Origin: Oligoflexia bacterium
GTDB lineage: Bacteria > Bdellovibrionota > Bdellovibrionia > JABDDW01
Length of the DNA stretch: 54,550 nt
Direction of reading: 5' to 3'
Assembly: GCA_023250675.1 (NCBI GenBank)
Contig: JAHFAE010000007.1
Coordinates: 1-54,550 of the forward strand
In this document: positions 42,432 to 51,206 of the stretch, piece after piece
Position numbering within the stretch: position 1 is the stretch's first letter
Layout of the letters: each line of letters begins with the position of its first letter
Notes under the pieces: generated by a model
The model's database searches: none
Seen by the model: only the letters and a program-made list of their open reading frames with translations
Told to the model about the DNA's origin: nothing
Position numbers and translations under genes: made by a program

Positions 42432-44732
42432 ATGTTTAAACAAATCAGAATCGCTTTTTATGAAGAAATTTGGCCATTAGCGCTATCTTTTTTTATAGTC
42501 TTAATAAGTTTTTCTAGCCGTATTTTTGGCCCCTATACCACTGGCAACGATTATCCCATCCAAGGTTGTGAGTCCTTGATCTATCGATTTTATACAAGAA
42601 ACGGGATCGAACCACTTTGGTACCCTCACATCGCCGGGGGTAGCCCCTTTGTCGGTTTGGCGGGCGCACAAATTTATCACTTTCCAGCTTGGCTTCTTTC
42701 TTTTTTCCCAAGTTATTGGGATGGAAACGCCCTTGAACTATTTATTCTTAAAACAGCGTTGATGGTTTTTATCTCTCAGGCGGCTCTATACCTTTGCTTA
42801 ACTAAAGTTTTTAACATGCCAAAATGGGCGGCCTTTGGAGTTTCAATTCTAGTTATTTACAATCTTCGTATGACGGATGCGTCTCGATTCGGGCTTTATC
42901 TTGATGCCTTCACCTATTTCACCACATCGGCTTGTCTCATTTCTGGTGTTTTTTTAAAAAAGTGGGGAGCCCTATTATTGCCGCTCAGTTTTTATCTTTT
43001 TATTTCGGCCGGGTATCCCCCCATGGTGATTTACGGCACCGTTGGATTTTTGTTTTTATTAGCCCTTCTTGTACAAAAGACCAGAGATTGGCATGCAACA
43101 TTAAAAATAGCTGGTGCAGGTATTTTAGGACTTTCTCTTTCGTCACCCATAGTCGCTCTCATGTTTGAAGCTTCAAAGACAAATCACAGGCGCGTTCAGG
43201 CTGCCGATTTAGAATGGGCTAACTATGACTTTCTCACAATCGAAAATATACTTGGCAACCTCTTTGCCCCTTGGAGTGCCGAGGTTCAATCAAGCTTTGG
43301 TGGGACAACTGCCTTAAGTTTACTTTTACTTACGGTTTTATTTTTACCGTTTGTATATCGAAAAAGAAAAGTAATGATCTATTGGCTATTGACGCTATTC
43401 TTTTTTGTCTTCGCACTAGGCGAGCAGGCTGGCTTATTTCGATTAATGTTTAGCTACGTCCCGGGTTTTCACTGGGTTCGCATTCCTGGCCGAATCTTAA
43501 ATGTGGGAGAGGCCCTTCTTGCTATTTTTATTGGTTTTGTTTGGTTAGAAAATCGAGATGATAAGACTCTTTGGCAGAGCATTAAAAAAATGACTCCCTT
43601 TATTGTATTTATTTATGTTGTGGGGTCCATTTTATGTTTTATGTACAATCCTAAAATTTCGGTGGGATTTGATCTTCCTATGAATCTTAATCCAATCTGG
43701 AAGAATGGCCTATCTCTCTGGTGGTTAGTTGCTGGTTATTTATTTGTGGGAGCTCTATGCCTAAAAATGTATTTTAAAAGATACTCCAAGATTTCTCTCG
43801 CTATAATTACGGCGACTACACTTTTTCAATTAGGTACCATCGTTTGGTACGGCACTTGGATCATGACTAAAGCTGAATTGCCAATTCCACATTTTACAAC
43901 ATTTGAGGAATCAGAAAACTTACCAAGCTACGCTTCGGGTCCTCTTTATCAAGAATTGGAGCTGGCCGAAGGGACTTGGGGCTTAGCCAGTGTGGACTAC
44001 TTCACTTTTAGAGAAAATACGGGCCCTGAGGCAGATTGCGTTTTGCCGCTTATGAAAAAAGCTGGATTTTATAATCCTCTTCCGTTTTATTTTACCGATG
44101 GTTGGCAATGTCACTCTTCTCAGAATCCAGTAGCAAGAGCGCATTTGATTGAAAGTTTAAAAGAATACAAATGTGGCGAAGGCAAAAGGGGATTCGTATT
44201 TGTTGAAAACCTACCAAGTTGCCAAGATCAAATCCATCCTCCGAGACTCTTAGAGCTCAATTCAAAAAATCATATGGCAAGACTTGGGCCTGGCAGCACT
44301 GAAATAAGTGGTGTCACTGATGTGCAATCGATTTTTGTAACTCCTTATAGCTATGCTGGTGATTCTTGGAAGGTTTGGGTAAATGGGGTACCTCAAAAAC
44401 CTTTAAGAGTTATGGGTGGATTACTAGGAGTAGCAGTTCCGTCCGGTACCAACACGGTCAAAGTAAATTTTTTGCCGAATTCATTTGTCTTCGCCAAATA
44501 TTTGACTTGGGCTGGAATAATGATTTTGATTGTGCTCTTTGGATTACTCGAAATTCCCTGGGCAAGAATTTCAAGGTATAGAAAATTTATTTTGGTGTGT
44601 TGTATTGTGTTTTCTATTTTGACAGTCCCTTTTTGGCCCATATTTCAAGAAGAAGACGGACAAGTCATGTTACGAACGGATTACAATGATCTTATTCGTG
44701 TCCTTGTAGAAAAATCCAAGACGGGTGGTTGA
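42432..44732 (+). CDS. YfhO/GT-C-like large membrane protein, copy 2
   Basis: 766 residues, homologous over its whole length to the protein at 40085: RIFGPYTTGNDYP, EPLWYPHIAGG, GAQIYHFPAWLLSFFP, SSFGGTTALS, GFHWVRIPGRILN and the C-terminal WKVWVNGVPQK and GVAVPSGTNTV. The conserved pair of a charged first loop and the VRIPxRILN motif suggests they share a catalytic design but differ in donor or acceptor. The periplasmic region between about 490 and 640 contains several Cys residues (ADCVLP, WQCHSS, KCGEG, PSCQDQ), also partly present in copy 1, which may form disulfides. Confidence 0.78.
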   Translation: MFKQIRIAFYEEIWPLALSFFIVLISFSSRIFGPYTTGNDYPIQGCESLIYRFYTRNGIEPLWYPHIAGGSPFVGLAGAQIYHFPAWLLSFFPSYWDGNALELFILKTALMVFISQAALYLCLTKVFNMPKWAAFGVSILVIYNLRMTDASRFGLYLDAFTYFTTSACLISGVFLKKWGALLLPLSFYLFISAGYPPMVIYGTVGFLFLLALLVQKTRDWHATLKIAGAGILGLSLSSPIVALMFEASKTNHRRVQAADLEWANYDFLTIENILGNLFAPWSAEVQSSFGGTTALSLLLLTVLFLPFVYRKRKVMIYWLLTLFFFVFALGEQAGLFRLMFSYVPGFHWVRIPGRILNVGEALLAIFIGFVWLENRDDKTLWQSIKKMTPFIVFIYVVGSILCFMYNPKISVGFDLPMNLNPIWKNGLSLWWLVAGYLFVGALCLKMYFKRYSKISLAIITATTLFQLGTIVWYGTWIMTKAELPIPHFTTFEESENLPSYASGPLYQELELAEGTWGLASVDYFTFRENTGPEADCVLPLMKKAGFYNPLPFYFTDGWQCHSSQNPVARAHLIESLKEYKCGEGKRGFVFVENLPSCQDQIHPPRLLELNSKNHMARLGPGSTEISGVTDVQSIFVTPYSYAGDSWKVWVNGVPQKPLRVMGGLLGVAVPSGTNTVKVNFLPNSFVFAKYLTWAGIMILIVLFGLLEIPWARISRYRKFILVCCIVFSILTVPFWPIFQEEDGQVMLRTDYNDLIRVLVEKSKTGG

Positions 44733-44734
44733 AA

Positions 44735-45301
44735 ATGCAACGATGTGTATGGCCTGGTAATGACGTGCTTTACATTCACTATCACGACAAAGAATGGGGT
44801 GTTCCTGTTTATGATGATCAAAAACTATTTGAGTTTTTAATTCTTGAGGGCGCCCAGGCCGGTTTGAGTTGGATTACTATATTGAGAAGGCGTGAGGGTT
44901 ATCGCAGGTCCTTTGCAAACTTTGATGCCGAAAAAGTAGCTCGATTTGACAAGAGAAAGATAGATTCTCTTCTTAAAGATACTGGCATTATTAGAAATAA
45001 ACTTAAAGTAAATGGAGCCGTCACCAACTCAAAGGCATTTTTAAAAATTCAAGAAGAGTTTGGAAGTTTTAGCAAATACCAATGGGGGTTTGTCGATGGT
45101 AAACCCATTCAAAATAAGTGGGTCAAAAAAATTCCTGCTACGACAAAGGTTTCTGATGCATTTAGTAAAGACTTAAAAGCTCGTGGATTTACTTTTGTTG
45201 GTTCGACAATCATGTACGCCCATATGCAAGCTGTAGGAATGGTGAATGATCATTTAGTAAAGTGCTTTCGCCATTCCCAACTAAAAAAGGCAAAAGGTTA
45301 A
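44735..45301 (+). CDS. tag: DNA-3-methyladenine glycosylase I
   Basis: 188 residues from ATG 44735, 2 bp after the previous stop (a TTG two codons earlier overlaps it). The zinc-binding set of the family is present: Cys in MQRCVWPG, His in HYHDKEWGVP, and the C-terminal His and Cys in NDHLVKCFRH. FLILEGAQAGLSWITILRRR contains the family's catalytic-pocket Glu and Trp, and RGFTFVGSTIMYAHMQAVGMVNDH is the Tag signature. It removes 3-methyladenine from DNA. The gene appears to end the polysaccharide region and may be read through from the YfhO-like gene. Confidence 0.93.
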   Translation: MQRCVWPGNDVLYIHYHDKEWGVPVYDDQKLFEFLILEGAQAGLSWITILRRREGYRRSFANFDAEKVARFDKRKIDSLLKDTGIIRNKLKVNGAVTNSKAFLKIQEEFGSFSKYQWGFVDGKPIQNKWVKKIPATTKVSDAFSKDLKARGFTFVGSTIMYAHMQAVGMVNDHLVKCFRHSQLKKAKG

Positions 45302-45307
45302 GAGACA

Positions 45308-45850
45308 GTGGCGAATAAGTATATTGCTCTTTTACGAGGAATAAATATCAGCGGTCAAAAACTGATTGAGATGAAGGACTTAAAAGAATCCTTTGAGAAT
45401 CTTAAATTCAGAGATGTTATTACTTATGTACAAAGCGGTAATGTAGTTTTTCAAGCCCCCGGCTTTAAGGAGGTCGCCTTGGTTTCTAAGATTGAGAAAA
45501 TGATTCTAAAAGATTTTGGTTTCAAAGTACCGGTAATGGTTAGGTCATCCCACGAAATTCAAGAGGTTTTTAAAACCAATCCTTTTTTAAAGAAAAAGGA
45601 TATTGATATTTCAAGACTCTATGTCACATTTACTTCTCAAGAACCTGATAAAAAACCACTCAAATCACTTGAAAAATACATCACTCAAAATGAAGAATTT
45701 AAATTAATAGGCAGGGAGTTTTTCTTACACTTTCCAAATTCCTACGGAAAAACAAAGTTAAACAATAATATTATTGAAAAAGTAATGTCTGTTTCAGCCA
45801 CAACACGAAATTGGAATACAGTGACCCAGTTGGCTGAATCGTCTCGTTAG
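45308..45850 (+). CDS. DUF1697 family protein
   Basis: 180 residues from a GTG, 6 bp after tag. The start YIALLRGINISGQKLIEM and YVQSGNVVFQAP match the DUF1697 family (small cytosolic proteins of unknown function), as does the C-terminal NNIIEKVMSVSATTRNWNTV block. No catalytic assignment is possible from the sequence. It is probably co-transcribed with tag. Confidence 0.85.
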   Translation: MANKYIALLRGINISGQKLIEMKDLKESFENLKFRDVITYVQSGNVVFQAPGFKEVALVSKIEKMILKDFGFKVPVMVRSSHEIQEVFKTNPFLKKKDIDISRLYVTFTSQEPDKKPLKSLEKYITQNEEFKLIGREFFLHFPNSYGKTKLNNNIIEKVMSVSATTRNWNTVTQLAESSR

Positions 45851-45921
45851 GTACCCGATGGGAAGTCATTTAGTCCCTGTAGGTAGCGCAATAGTGTGTG
45901 CAAAATGCGGTGAATCAAAGG

Positions 45922-45950
45922 TTGACGAAAAGGCTAGACTAGTATTAATT
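45922..45950 (+). promoter_or_regulatory. Candidate promoter of tRNA-Ser
   Basis: TTGACG (45922-45927) and TTAATT (45945-45950) with a 17-base spacer; TATTAA at 45943-45948 is an overlapping option. Transcription would begin about 20 bases before the tRNA. Confidence 0.35.
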
Positions 45951-45975
45951 AGTTGTTTCAGCAAGTTACATACTT

Positions 45976-46069
45976 GGAGAGATGGCCGAGTGGCTGAAGG
46001 CGGCGGTTTGCTAAACCGTTATACGGTTGAAAAGCCGTATCCAGGGTTCGAATCCCTGTCTCTCCGCCA
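45976..46069 (+). tRNA. tRNA-Ser (anticodon GCT)
   Basis: 94 nt including an encoded CCA. The acceptor stem GGAGAGA (45976-45982) pairs with TCTCTCC before GCCA; the anticodon loop TTGCTAA holds GCT at 46010-46012; a long variable arm (ATACGG...CCGTAT) marks a class II serine tRNA; the T arm reads AGGGTTCGAATCCCT. Eight T residues follow at 46071-46078. It should read AGC/AGU codons. Confidence 0.96.
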
Positions 46070-46095
46070 ATTTTTTTTCGTAAGGATTTTGAGAA

Positions 46096-46506
46096 ATGTC
46101 TACGCAAGATATTCGATGGAAGCAAAGACTGAGTAGTTTTGAAGTTGCCCTCGGCCAGCTTGAACAGGCAGTTAAACTTTCTCAAACACGTGGGCTATCA
46201 GATCTTGAGAAGCAAGGTATTATTCAGGCGTTTGAATTCACCCATGAACTTGCTTGGAATGTTTTCCGAGATTACTTGGTACACCAGGGCGTGACTAATG
46301 TAGTTGGCTCTCGAGACGCTTCCAGAGAGGCCTTTACCAAAGGTCTAATTGAAAACGGGGATCCTTGGATGGAAATGATCAAAAGCCGCAACCAAACTTC
46401 TCATACCTATAATAGAAAAACGGCAGAGGAAATCGTATCGAAGATCCAAACAGAATATTTCGAGCAATTTGTACTTTTGAAAAACAAGATGAACAGTTTG
46501 AAATAG
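46096..46506 (+). CDS. HepT-like HEPN-domain protein (HI0074 family)
   Basis: 136 residues. It is an all-helical protein matching the HI0074 nucleotidyltransferase-partner family: a first helix FEVALGQLEQAV, then FEFTHELAWNVFRDYL, a SRDASREAF loop and the motif SRNQTSHTYN, in which Arg and His form the HEPN-type R-x4-H. In HepT/MntA pairs this subunit is an RNase toxin kept in check by the partner; in others it is only a binding subunit. It begins 26 bp after tRNA-Ser and is followed after 2 bp by its nucleotidyltransferase partner. Confidence 0.85.
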   Translation: MSTQDIRWKQRLSSFEVALGQLEQAVKLSQTRGLSDLEKQGIIQAFEFTHELAWNVFRDYLVHQGVTNVVGSRDASREAFTKGLIENGDPWMEMIKSRNQTSHTYNRKTAEEIVSKIQTEYFEQFVLLKNKMNSLK

Positions 46507-46508
46507 AT

Positions 46509-46817
46509 ATGTCACAAACTCATCGATATGGTCTTTCTACCGAGACTATCGAAAAACTAATTTTAGAATTCAAAAAAAATCCAAAAATTAAAAAGGCTAT
46601 TTTATATGGATCACGAGCTCTAGGAAATTTTAAGAATGGCTCTGACATTGACCTTACTTTGGTGGCACCGACCATGTCATTGACAGAACTTCTTAAGATT
46701 GAAAATGAGATTGATGATCTATTGCTTCCGTACAAAGTCGATCTTTCATTATACCATCAGATTGAAAACCCTGACCTCATTGAGCATATCAATCGCGTTG
46801 GAATTGAATTTAAGTGA
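46509..46817 (+). CDS. MntA-like minimal nucleotidyltransferase (HI0073 family)
   Basis: 102 residues, a complete minimal nucleotidyltransferase. It holds the catalytic GSx10DxD pattern exactly: YGSRALGNFKNGSDIDLTL, with the third carboxylate expected in the KVDLSLYHQI strand. MntA antitoxins of type VII systems polyadenylylate a tyrosine of HepT; the matching order and spacing (hepT first, then mntA) suggests the same here. Convergent with the hydrolase gene at 46834 (16 bp). Confidence 0.87.
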   Translation: MSQTHRYGLSTETIEKLILEFKKNPKIKKAILYGSRALGNFKNGSDIDLTLVAPTMSLTELLKIENEIDDLLLPYKVDLSLYHQIENPDLIEHINRVGIEFK

Positions 46818-46833
46818 TACCTGGCCAGTAATC

Positions 46834-47748
46834 TCAATCACTCAAATGAAGTAATTCAGAAAACAAGGCCCTAGTAAAAGCCCGACGAAATTTAGGTTTT
46901 TGATTGGAAATAAATGGATCAGTGAGCAAATTAAAATGATCAGACTCCAGCACGCCCAGATCGAGATTGAATCCGGGAATTATTTGATCACGCAGCAATA
47001 CCATTCCATCATTAGGTTCATTCTGTTTAGCTAAAAGTTCTGCAGAAAATTTTAACAAAAGAGAAACATCCTTAACATCTTTTGACGCGCGAACGAGTCG
47101 AACTTTATTATGAAGTAAATCAAAAGCCGACTGGGTGGCGAAAGAAAGTTGATGATCAAGTCTCATGGCAGAGACATCTGTCATTATGGAGTGGTAACCG
47201 GCATTGCAATAGAGGCCCTTTGAAATTTTAGGATCACACTTTTTAAAAAAGAAATCAGCTACAGGCGAACCCATAAATGGTGTCTGAACAAATACGGCCC
47301 AAGTTACGGCATCATTGAAAAAAACGCTATCTCTAAAAAGAACATCTAAAACTTCAAGGCCCCCTTTACTATGAGCTATTATTATTAAAGGCTTCTTCTT
47401 ATTTTTTTCATAAATGTTTCGAAGTTGTTTAGAGAGATTTAATCCATTTTCCTCCACAGAATGTGTGGTTTGAGGCCTAATCACGGAGTAATTTTTTGAT
47501 CCTAATTCTAATTTTAGAGAATTAATATTATCATGAAAATACCCGGGAGCCATTTCATTCATGATTCCCGCAATGAACACAACATGGTACTGGTTAACAA
47601 CCTTTTGGGAAGCTACAGAAAGCACTCGTTTTTCAAATTGCAGCTCATATTTGAACTTAGATTCTAAATCGGCCCGAGATTGACTTGAAAGACCCAAGGT
47701 AAAAACAGTTAGACCAAGAATAGTTTTTTTAATAAAAAAAGACATCAT
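46834..47748 (-). CDS. Secreted alpha/beta hydrolase (lipase/esterase-like)
   Basis: 304 residues from ATG 47748 with TGAGGA five bases upstream; a longer reading to 47871 overlaps the neighbour and lacks a ribosome binding site. The N-terminus MSFFIKKTILGLTVFTLGLS is a signal peptide. The nucleophile elbow is IIAHSKGGLEVLD (Ser in AHSKGG); a NDGMVLLRDQ aspartate and a LESDHFNLL histidine would complete a triad. It is predicted periplasmic or extracellular. The Asp before the His is typical of PHB-depolymerase or lipase-like enzymes; substrate unknown. It follows the phosphoesterase gene by 113 bp on the same strand. Confidence 0.78.
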   Translation of the reverse strand: MMSFFIKKTILGLTVFTLGLSSQSRADLESKFKYELQFEKRVLSVASQKVVNQYHVVFIAGIMNEMAPGYFHDNINSLKLELGSKNYSVIRPQTTHSVEENGLNLSKQLRNIYEKNKKKPLIIIAHSKGGLEVLDVLFRDSVFFNDAVTWAVFVQTPFMGSPVADFFFKKCDPKISKGLYCNAGYHSIMTDVSAMRLDHQLSFATQSAFDLLHNKVRLVRASKDVKDVSLLLKFSAELLAKQNEPNDGMVLLRDQIIPGFNLDLGVLESDHFNLLTDPFISNQKPKFRRAFTRALFSELLHLSD

Positions 47749-47861
47749 TTTTTCCTCAGTAAGGGTGATGGTTTCACGTCTCACATAATACCAAAGCGTA
47801 CCCACCAGTGACAAGTCAAAGGCTGTGTGGGAGTGCTTTTTGCAGGATTTCTTTAAAGTAG

Positions 47862-48740
47862 CTATTTCCAAATACCTGCAATGGGAGAGGCCTTCTCATC
47901 ATTTTGGTGGAGAGACCCCAATTCGAAAACATCTTCAATTGTACGCAAAATATTGTAATGATCATACTTTGCAGCAGTCGACGAACCAGACAAAATACTA
48001 TCCCCATATAACATTGTGTAGATAGGGTTGCCCGGTGTGGAATCCAGACTTTCATCAAATGTGACTATAACGAGAAGATCTTTCATGAATGTCTGATTTT
48101 TAAACAGAGGATCAAATTTAGTCTGAAGCCATCTAGACGCAAAGGCTACATTGGTATCATGGCCGTCATTTCGAATATTGGGAACGTAAAGTGAATAGTC
48201 GGGCAACGCATTAGCAGAAATATCTTTTTCTAATTCAGTAGCATTAACAATGCTTGCGCAGCGAATAGGAATTGAGGCGACATTTACAAAACTGATAAAG
48301 GGTTCATGGCGACGAACATATTGACCGTTCTTCGACGATCCATTTTTATAGCAATTTCCGGGATAATCCTCGGCATAGGACTTCCATTTTAATCCCTTTT
48401 TCTCAAGAAGGTCGGCTATATGCGGAACGTCTTTTTCTACAATTCGATCTCCCAAGAGACCCTTCATCCCAAGATAACTCCCTGCTGTTAGTGCAAAATA
48501 GTTTCCCTGAGACGGATGAACTAGCCCATGAAAGTTAGACAAGTACGCACCTCGGCTGGCCAATTCTTTGAGGTACGGAGCATTGAGTGCATTGGTGTTG
48601 TCTTCGTTTTCTAATACGATGATAAAAACTTTTTTAAAAGTAGGCTGAATTGGCAACCTTAACGTATTTTCGAGTCGTGCATCGGACTTTGTGGTCAATA
48701 ACGAAACTAAAAATAATATAGAAATTATCATAATTTTCAT
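47862..48740 (-). CDS. Secreted phosphoesterase (acid phosphatase/phospholipase C-like)
   Basis: 292 residues. A signal peptide (MKIMIISILFLVSLLTTKS) precedes the phosphoesterase-family start FIIVLENEDNTNALNAPYL, and LVHPSQGNYFALTAGSY is the second signature (HPSxxNY). LLVIVTFDESLDS contributes the metal-binding Asp near residue 226, and KYDHYNILRTIEDVF gives the C-terminal His. These features fit the PF04185-type secreted phosphatases; substrate not determined. GAGGGGG precedes the ATG, a normal ribosome binding site. It is divergent from the small secreted protein gene at 48874. Confidence 0.82.
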   Translation of the reverse strand: MKIMIISILFLVSLLTTKSDARLENTLRLPIQPTFKKVFIIVLENEDNTNALNAPYLKELASRGAYLSNFHGLVHPSQGNYFALTAGSYLGMKGLLGDRIVEKDVPHIADLLEKKGLKWKSYAEDYPGNCYKNGSSKNGQYVRRHEPFISFVNVASIPIRCASIVNATELEKDISANALPDYSLYVPNIRNDGHDTNVAFASRWLQTKFDPLFKNQTFMKDLLVIVTFDESLDSTPGNPIYTMLYGDSILSGSSTAAKYDHYNILRTIEDVFELGSLHQNDEKASPIAGIWK

Positions 48741-48873
48741 TTTGCCCCCTCTTCCTTGATAACGGTTAAATACGTAGCAGGAGAGTTTAAAGATAGCAAT
48801 AAGGCAAATTGGCCCTAAGAAGCCTGGTATTTTAAGGCTGGTAATCCCCTTAAATTGATTTTAACATGCGCTA

Positions 48874-49431
48874 ATGAAATTAATTTTTAGTTTGTTTGTG
48901 CTCTGTTTTGCTATTTCATATAGTTATGATTTAAAACCCAAATGGAATCCTCAGCACAGCTCCGCTGGCCTAGGTACTCAGACAGTTCAGACTCACGAGT
49001 CCGTAGTTGAGATAAATGGTAGCAAGTACCGCGAAATTAAATTTAAAAGTGAAATTTTTTATTTAAAGGCTTTAGACAAACAAAGTTCTCTACAAGACGA
49101 ACCTGATTGTTGGAACCTAAATCGAGACTCGCGACCAAAGGTCGAATCTGGTTTAGGCGATGGACAAGAACCATTTCGAATTCGAAGTATGGTAGAAGTT
49201 GTCAATCGCACATCTATTTTTTTGGAGGGGTTGCGTACAAAGTGCCAAAAGGTAATTAACCCATTAGATTTAAATGTAGGCCTTTCGCATCAAAATAAAG
49301 ATAAAGCTAAAACCAATGTTTTTGTTAACCCTTTTAGCCAACAAGTTGGTTTGGGTTTTGAAAAGAAAAATGGCGACGAAAAAAAAGTACTAGTTGGGCC
49401 TGGTAGTGTAGGCGCTGGGATGAACTGGTAA
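48874..49431 (+). CDS. Secreted protein of unknown function
   Basis: 185 residues with a signal peptide (MKLIFSLFVLCFAISYSYD) and no further membrane span. The mature part is Lys/Gln/Asn-rich, has two Cys (DCWNLN and TKCQKV) that could form a disulfide, and repeats VGLS/VGLG short motifs near the end (LNVGLSHQNKD, QQVGLGFEKKN, VGPGSVGAG). No family is recognised. No Shine-Dalgarno is obvious before the ATG. Its transcript appears to end at the hairpin at 49472. Confidence 0.65.
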   Translation: MKLIFSLFVLCFAISYSYDLKPKWNPQHSSAGLGTQTVQTHESVVEINGSKYREIKFKSEIFYLKALDKQSSLQDEPDCWNLNRDSRPKVESGLGDGQEPFRIRSMVEVVNRTSIFLEGLRTKCQKVINPLDLNVGLSHQNKDKAKTNVFVNPFSQQVGLGFEKKNGDEKKVLVGPGSVGAGMNW

Positions 49432-49471
49432 TCGCCTTCGTTGCGACATGGACATAATCTGGCAAGTAAAA

Positions 49472-49499
49472 AAAAGCCCGTCTTAACCGACGGGCTTTT
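49472..49499. terminator. Bidirectional intrinsic terminator between the secreted-protein gene and recA
   Basis: AAAAGCCCGTC (49472-49482) pairs with GACGGGCTTTT (49489-49499) around a TTAACC-containing loop, giving an 11 bp GC-rich stem flanked by A and T runs on both sides, so it can end transcription from either strand. Confidence 0.88.
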
Positions 49500-49529
49500 C
49501 GTCATTCTTCATTTGGTTAAGTTTTTAAT

Positions 49530-50717
49530 TCACTTCTTCACATGGGTTGGGGCACTTGCTTTTGCCTGCTTGCCATCACTGCCGTGTTTATTATCGGCAT
49601 CTGCTTTTTTCTCAAGACTATACCTACTTTCGCTTTCAGCTTTTCTCTCAAGTTTTGCAGTGGCTGGGTCAGCCGATGATCCAGGTTGAGCTAAAGCACC
49701 ACCTTTGCGTTTAATATTGTGCTTAACTAAAACAGCGCTTCGCAGCTCTTCAGAGAGCTTAGGATTTTCTTTAAGCACCTGTTTTACAGAATCACGGCCT
49801 TGGCCTAAACGTTCACCTTTGTAGCTAAACCAAGCACCTGACTTTTCTACAATATTTTCGTTGGCTGCGAGATCTAAGATATCACCTTCTCGGCTAATTC
49901 CTTCGCCGTACATAATATCAAATTCCACAGTCCTAAATGGGGGAGCAAGTTTATTTTTCACAACTTTCACCGTTGTACGATTGCCGATCACTTGGTCTCC
50001 ATTTTTCAACGCGCCAGTGCGACGAATATCAAGTCTGACTGAAGAGTAAAACTTCAAAGCATTTCCACCGGTGGTGGTTTCAGGATTACCGAACATTACA
50101 CCAATTTTCATGCGGATTTGATTGATAAAAATAACAGTGGTTTTGCTACGGCTGATTGTGCCGGTTAATTTTCTTAGGGCCTGAGACATAAGACGGGCTT
50201 GAAGACCCATATGGCTATCACCCATTTCACCTTCGATTTCAGCACGAGGGGTGAGAGCAGCAACAGAATCGATAACCAGAATATCAATGGCACCTGATCG
50301 CACCAAAGTTTCTACGATCTCAAGGGCCTGTTCACCCGTATCGGGTTGAGAGATTAAGAGATCATCGGTTTTCACACCCAATTTTCGAGCGTAGCTCACA
50401 TCAAGAGCATGTTCTGCATCTACAAACGCTGCGATACCGCCAGCTTTTTGAGCTTCGGCAATAGCATGTAATGTGAGAGTGGTTTTACCTGAGCTCTCCG
50501 GGCCATAGATCTCAACGACCCGACCGCGAGGAAGACCGCCAATACCTAGGGCAATGTCTAACCCTAATGAGCCAGTGCTAATGGTCTCAATGTCGCCGCC
50601 GGTGAGAGTTTCTTCTCCCCCCAAGCGCATGATGGAACCTTTTCCAAATTGTTTTTCAATGGCACTGACTGCCAGGTCTAATGCCTTTTCTTTTTCACTT
50701 GTCTGTTGTTGGGCCAT
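49530..50717 (-). CDS. recA: Recombinase RecA
   Basis: 395 residues. Conserved elements in order: [13 protein letters not shown], the Walker [50 protein letters not shown] (Walker B), [20 protein letters not shown] (loop 2 and ATP contacts). RecA forms ATP-dependent filaments on single-stranded DNA for recombination and SOS induction. The C-terminal roughly 50 residues are unusually Lys/Ala-rich instead of the acidic tail of E. coli RecA. AAAGGAGG precedes the ATG. It follows cinA by 15 bp. Confidence 0.98.
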   Translation of the reverse strand: MAQQQTSEKEKALDLAVSAIEKQFGKGSIMRLGGEETLTGGDIETISTGSLGLDIALGIGGLPRGRVVEIYGPESSGKTTLTLHAIAEAQKAGGIAAFVDAEHALDVSYARKLGVKTDDLLISQPDTGEQALEIVETLVRSGAIDILVIDSVAALTPRAEIEGEMGDSHMGLQARLMSQALRKLTGTISRSKTTVIFINQIRMKIGVMFGNPETTTGGNALKFYSSVRLDIRRTGALKNGDQVIGNRTTVKVVKNKLAPPFRTVEFDIMYGEGISREGDILDLAANENIVEKSGAWFSYKGERLGQGRDSVKQVLKENPKLSEELRSAVLVKHNIKRKGGALAQPGSSADPATAKLERKAESESRYSLEKKADADNKHGSDGKQAKASAPTHVKK

Positions 50718-50732
50718 GTAAATGTGCCTCCT

Positions 50733-51206
50733 TTATAGATATCTCAATAAAAGGCGCAGAGCTTGCTCTGCGGCCTGATACTGAATGGTTTTACGAGAAC
50801 CTTTAAAAATATTTTTAACTACTACTTCAACATTCGGGCCAACCACAGAAGCGAATACAAGGCCAACTGGCTTTGATTCGGATCCGCCCGTCGGACCAGC
50901 AATTCCGGTTACCGAAACTGCCCATGTACTTCTTAATGCTTTTCTCGCCCCGAGGGCCATTCCAATTGCTGTTTGTTTTGAAACAGCACCGTGCTTAATT
51001 AAAACTTTTCTCGGCACGCCTAATAAATCTGTCTTTGCACTGTTTGCGTAGCTCACAATGCAACCATTAAAAAACTTCGATGCACCTGGAGTTTCGGTAA
51101 TGCACGAAGAAATATGGCCACCCGTACAACTTTCCGCAAGGCCTAAAGTTTGTTTTTTTTTATTTAAATTTTTTGCAATATCTTTGACGTGCTTAGTCAA
51201 TTTCAC
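50733..51206 (-). CDS. CinA C-terminal-domain protein (nicotinamide-nucleotide amidohydrolase)
   Basis: 157 residues from GTG 51206, which gives a 4 bp GTGA overlap with the pgpA stop; GTG 51227 would overlap by 25 bp and has no ribosome binding site. LGLAESCTGGHISSCITETPGASKFF is the PncC/CinA-C signature with the catalytic Ser and CTGG, and SVTGIAGPTGGSESKPVGLVFA follows. It hydrolyses NMN to nicotinate mononucleotide. Only the C-terminal domain is present, lacking the N-terminal molybdopterin-binding-like part of full CinA. Confidence 0.88.
   Translation of the reverse strand: MKLTKHVKDIAKNLNKKKQTLGLAESCTGGHISSCITETPGASKFFNGCIVSYANSAKTDLLGVPRKVLIKHGAVSKQTAIGMALGARKALRSTWAVSVTGIAGPTGGSESKPVGLVFASVVGPNVEVVVKNIFKGSRKTIQYQAAEQALRLLLRYL

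Noticed and set aside
45858-46136. Open reading frame across the tRNA gene
   Set aside because: It covers the whole tRNA-Ser and has no family features; a translated product is unlikely.
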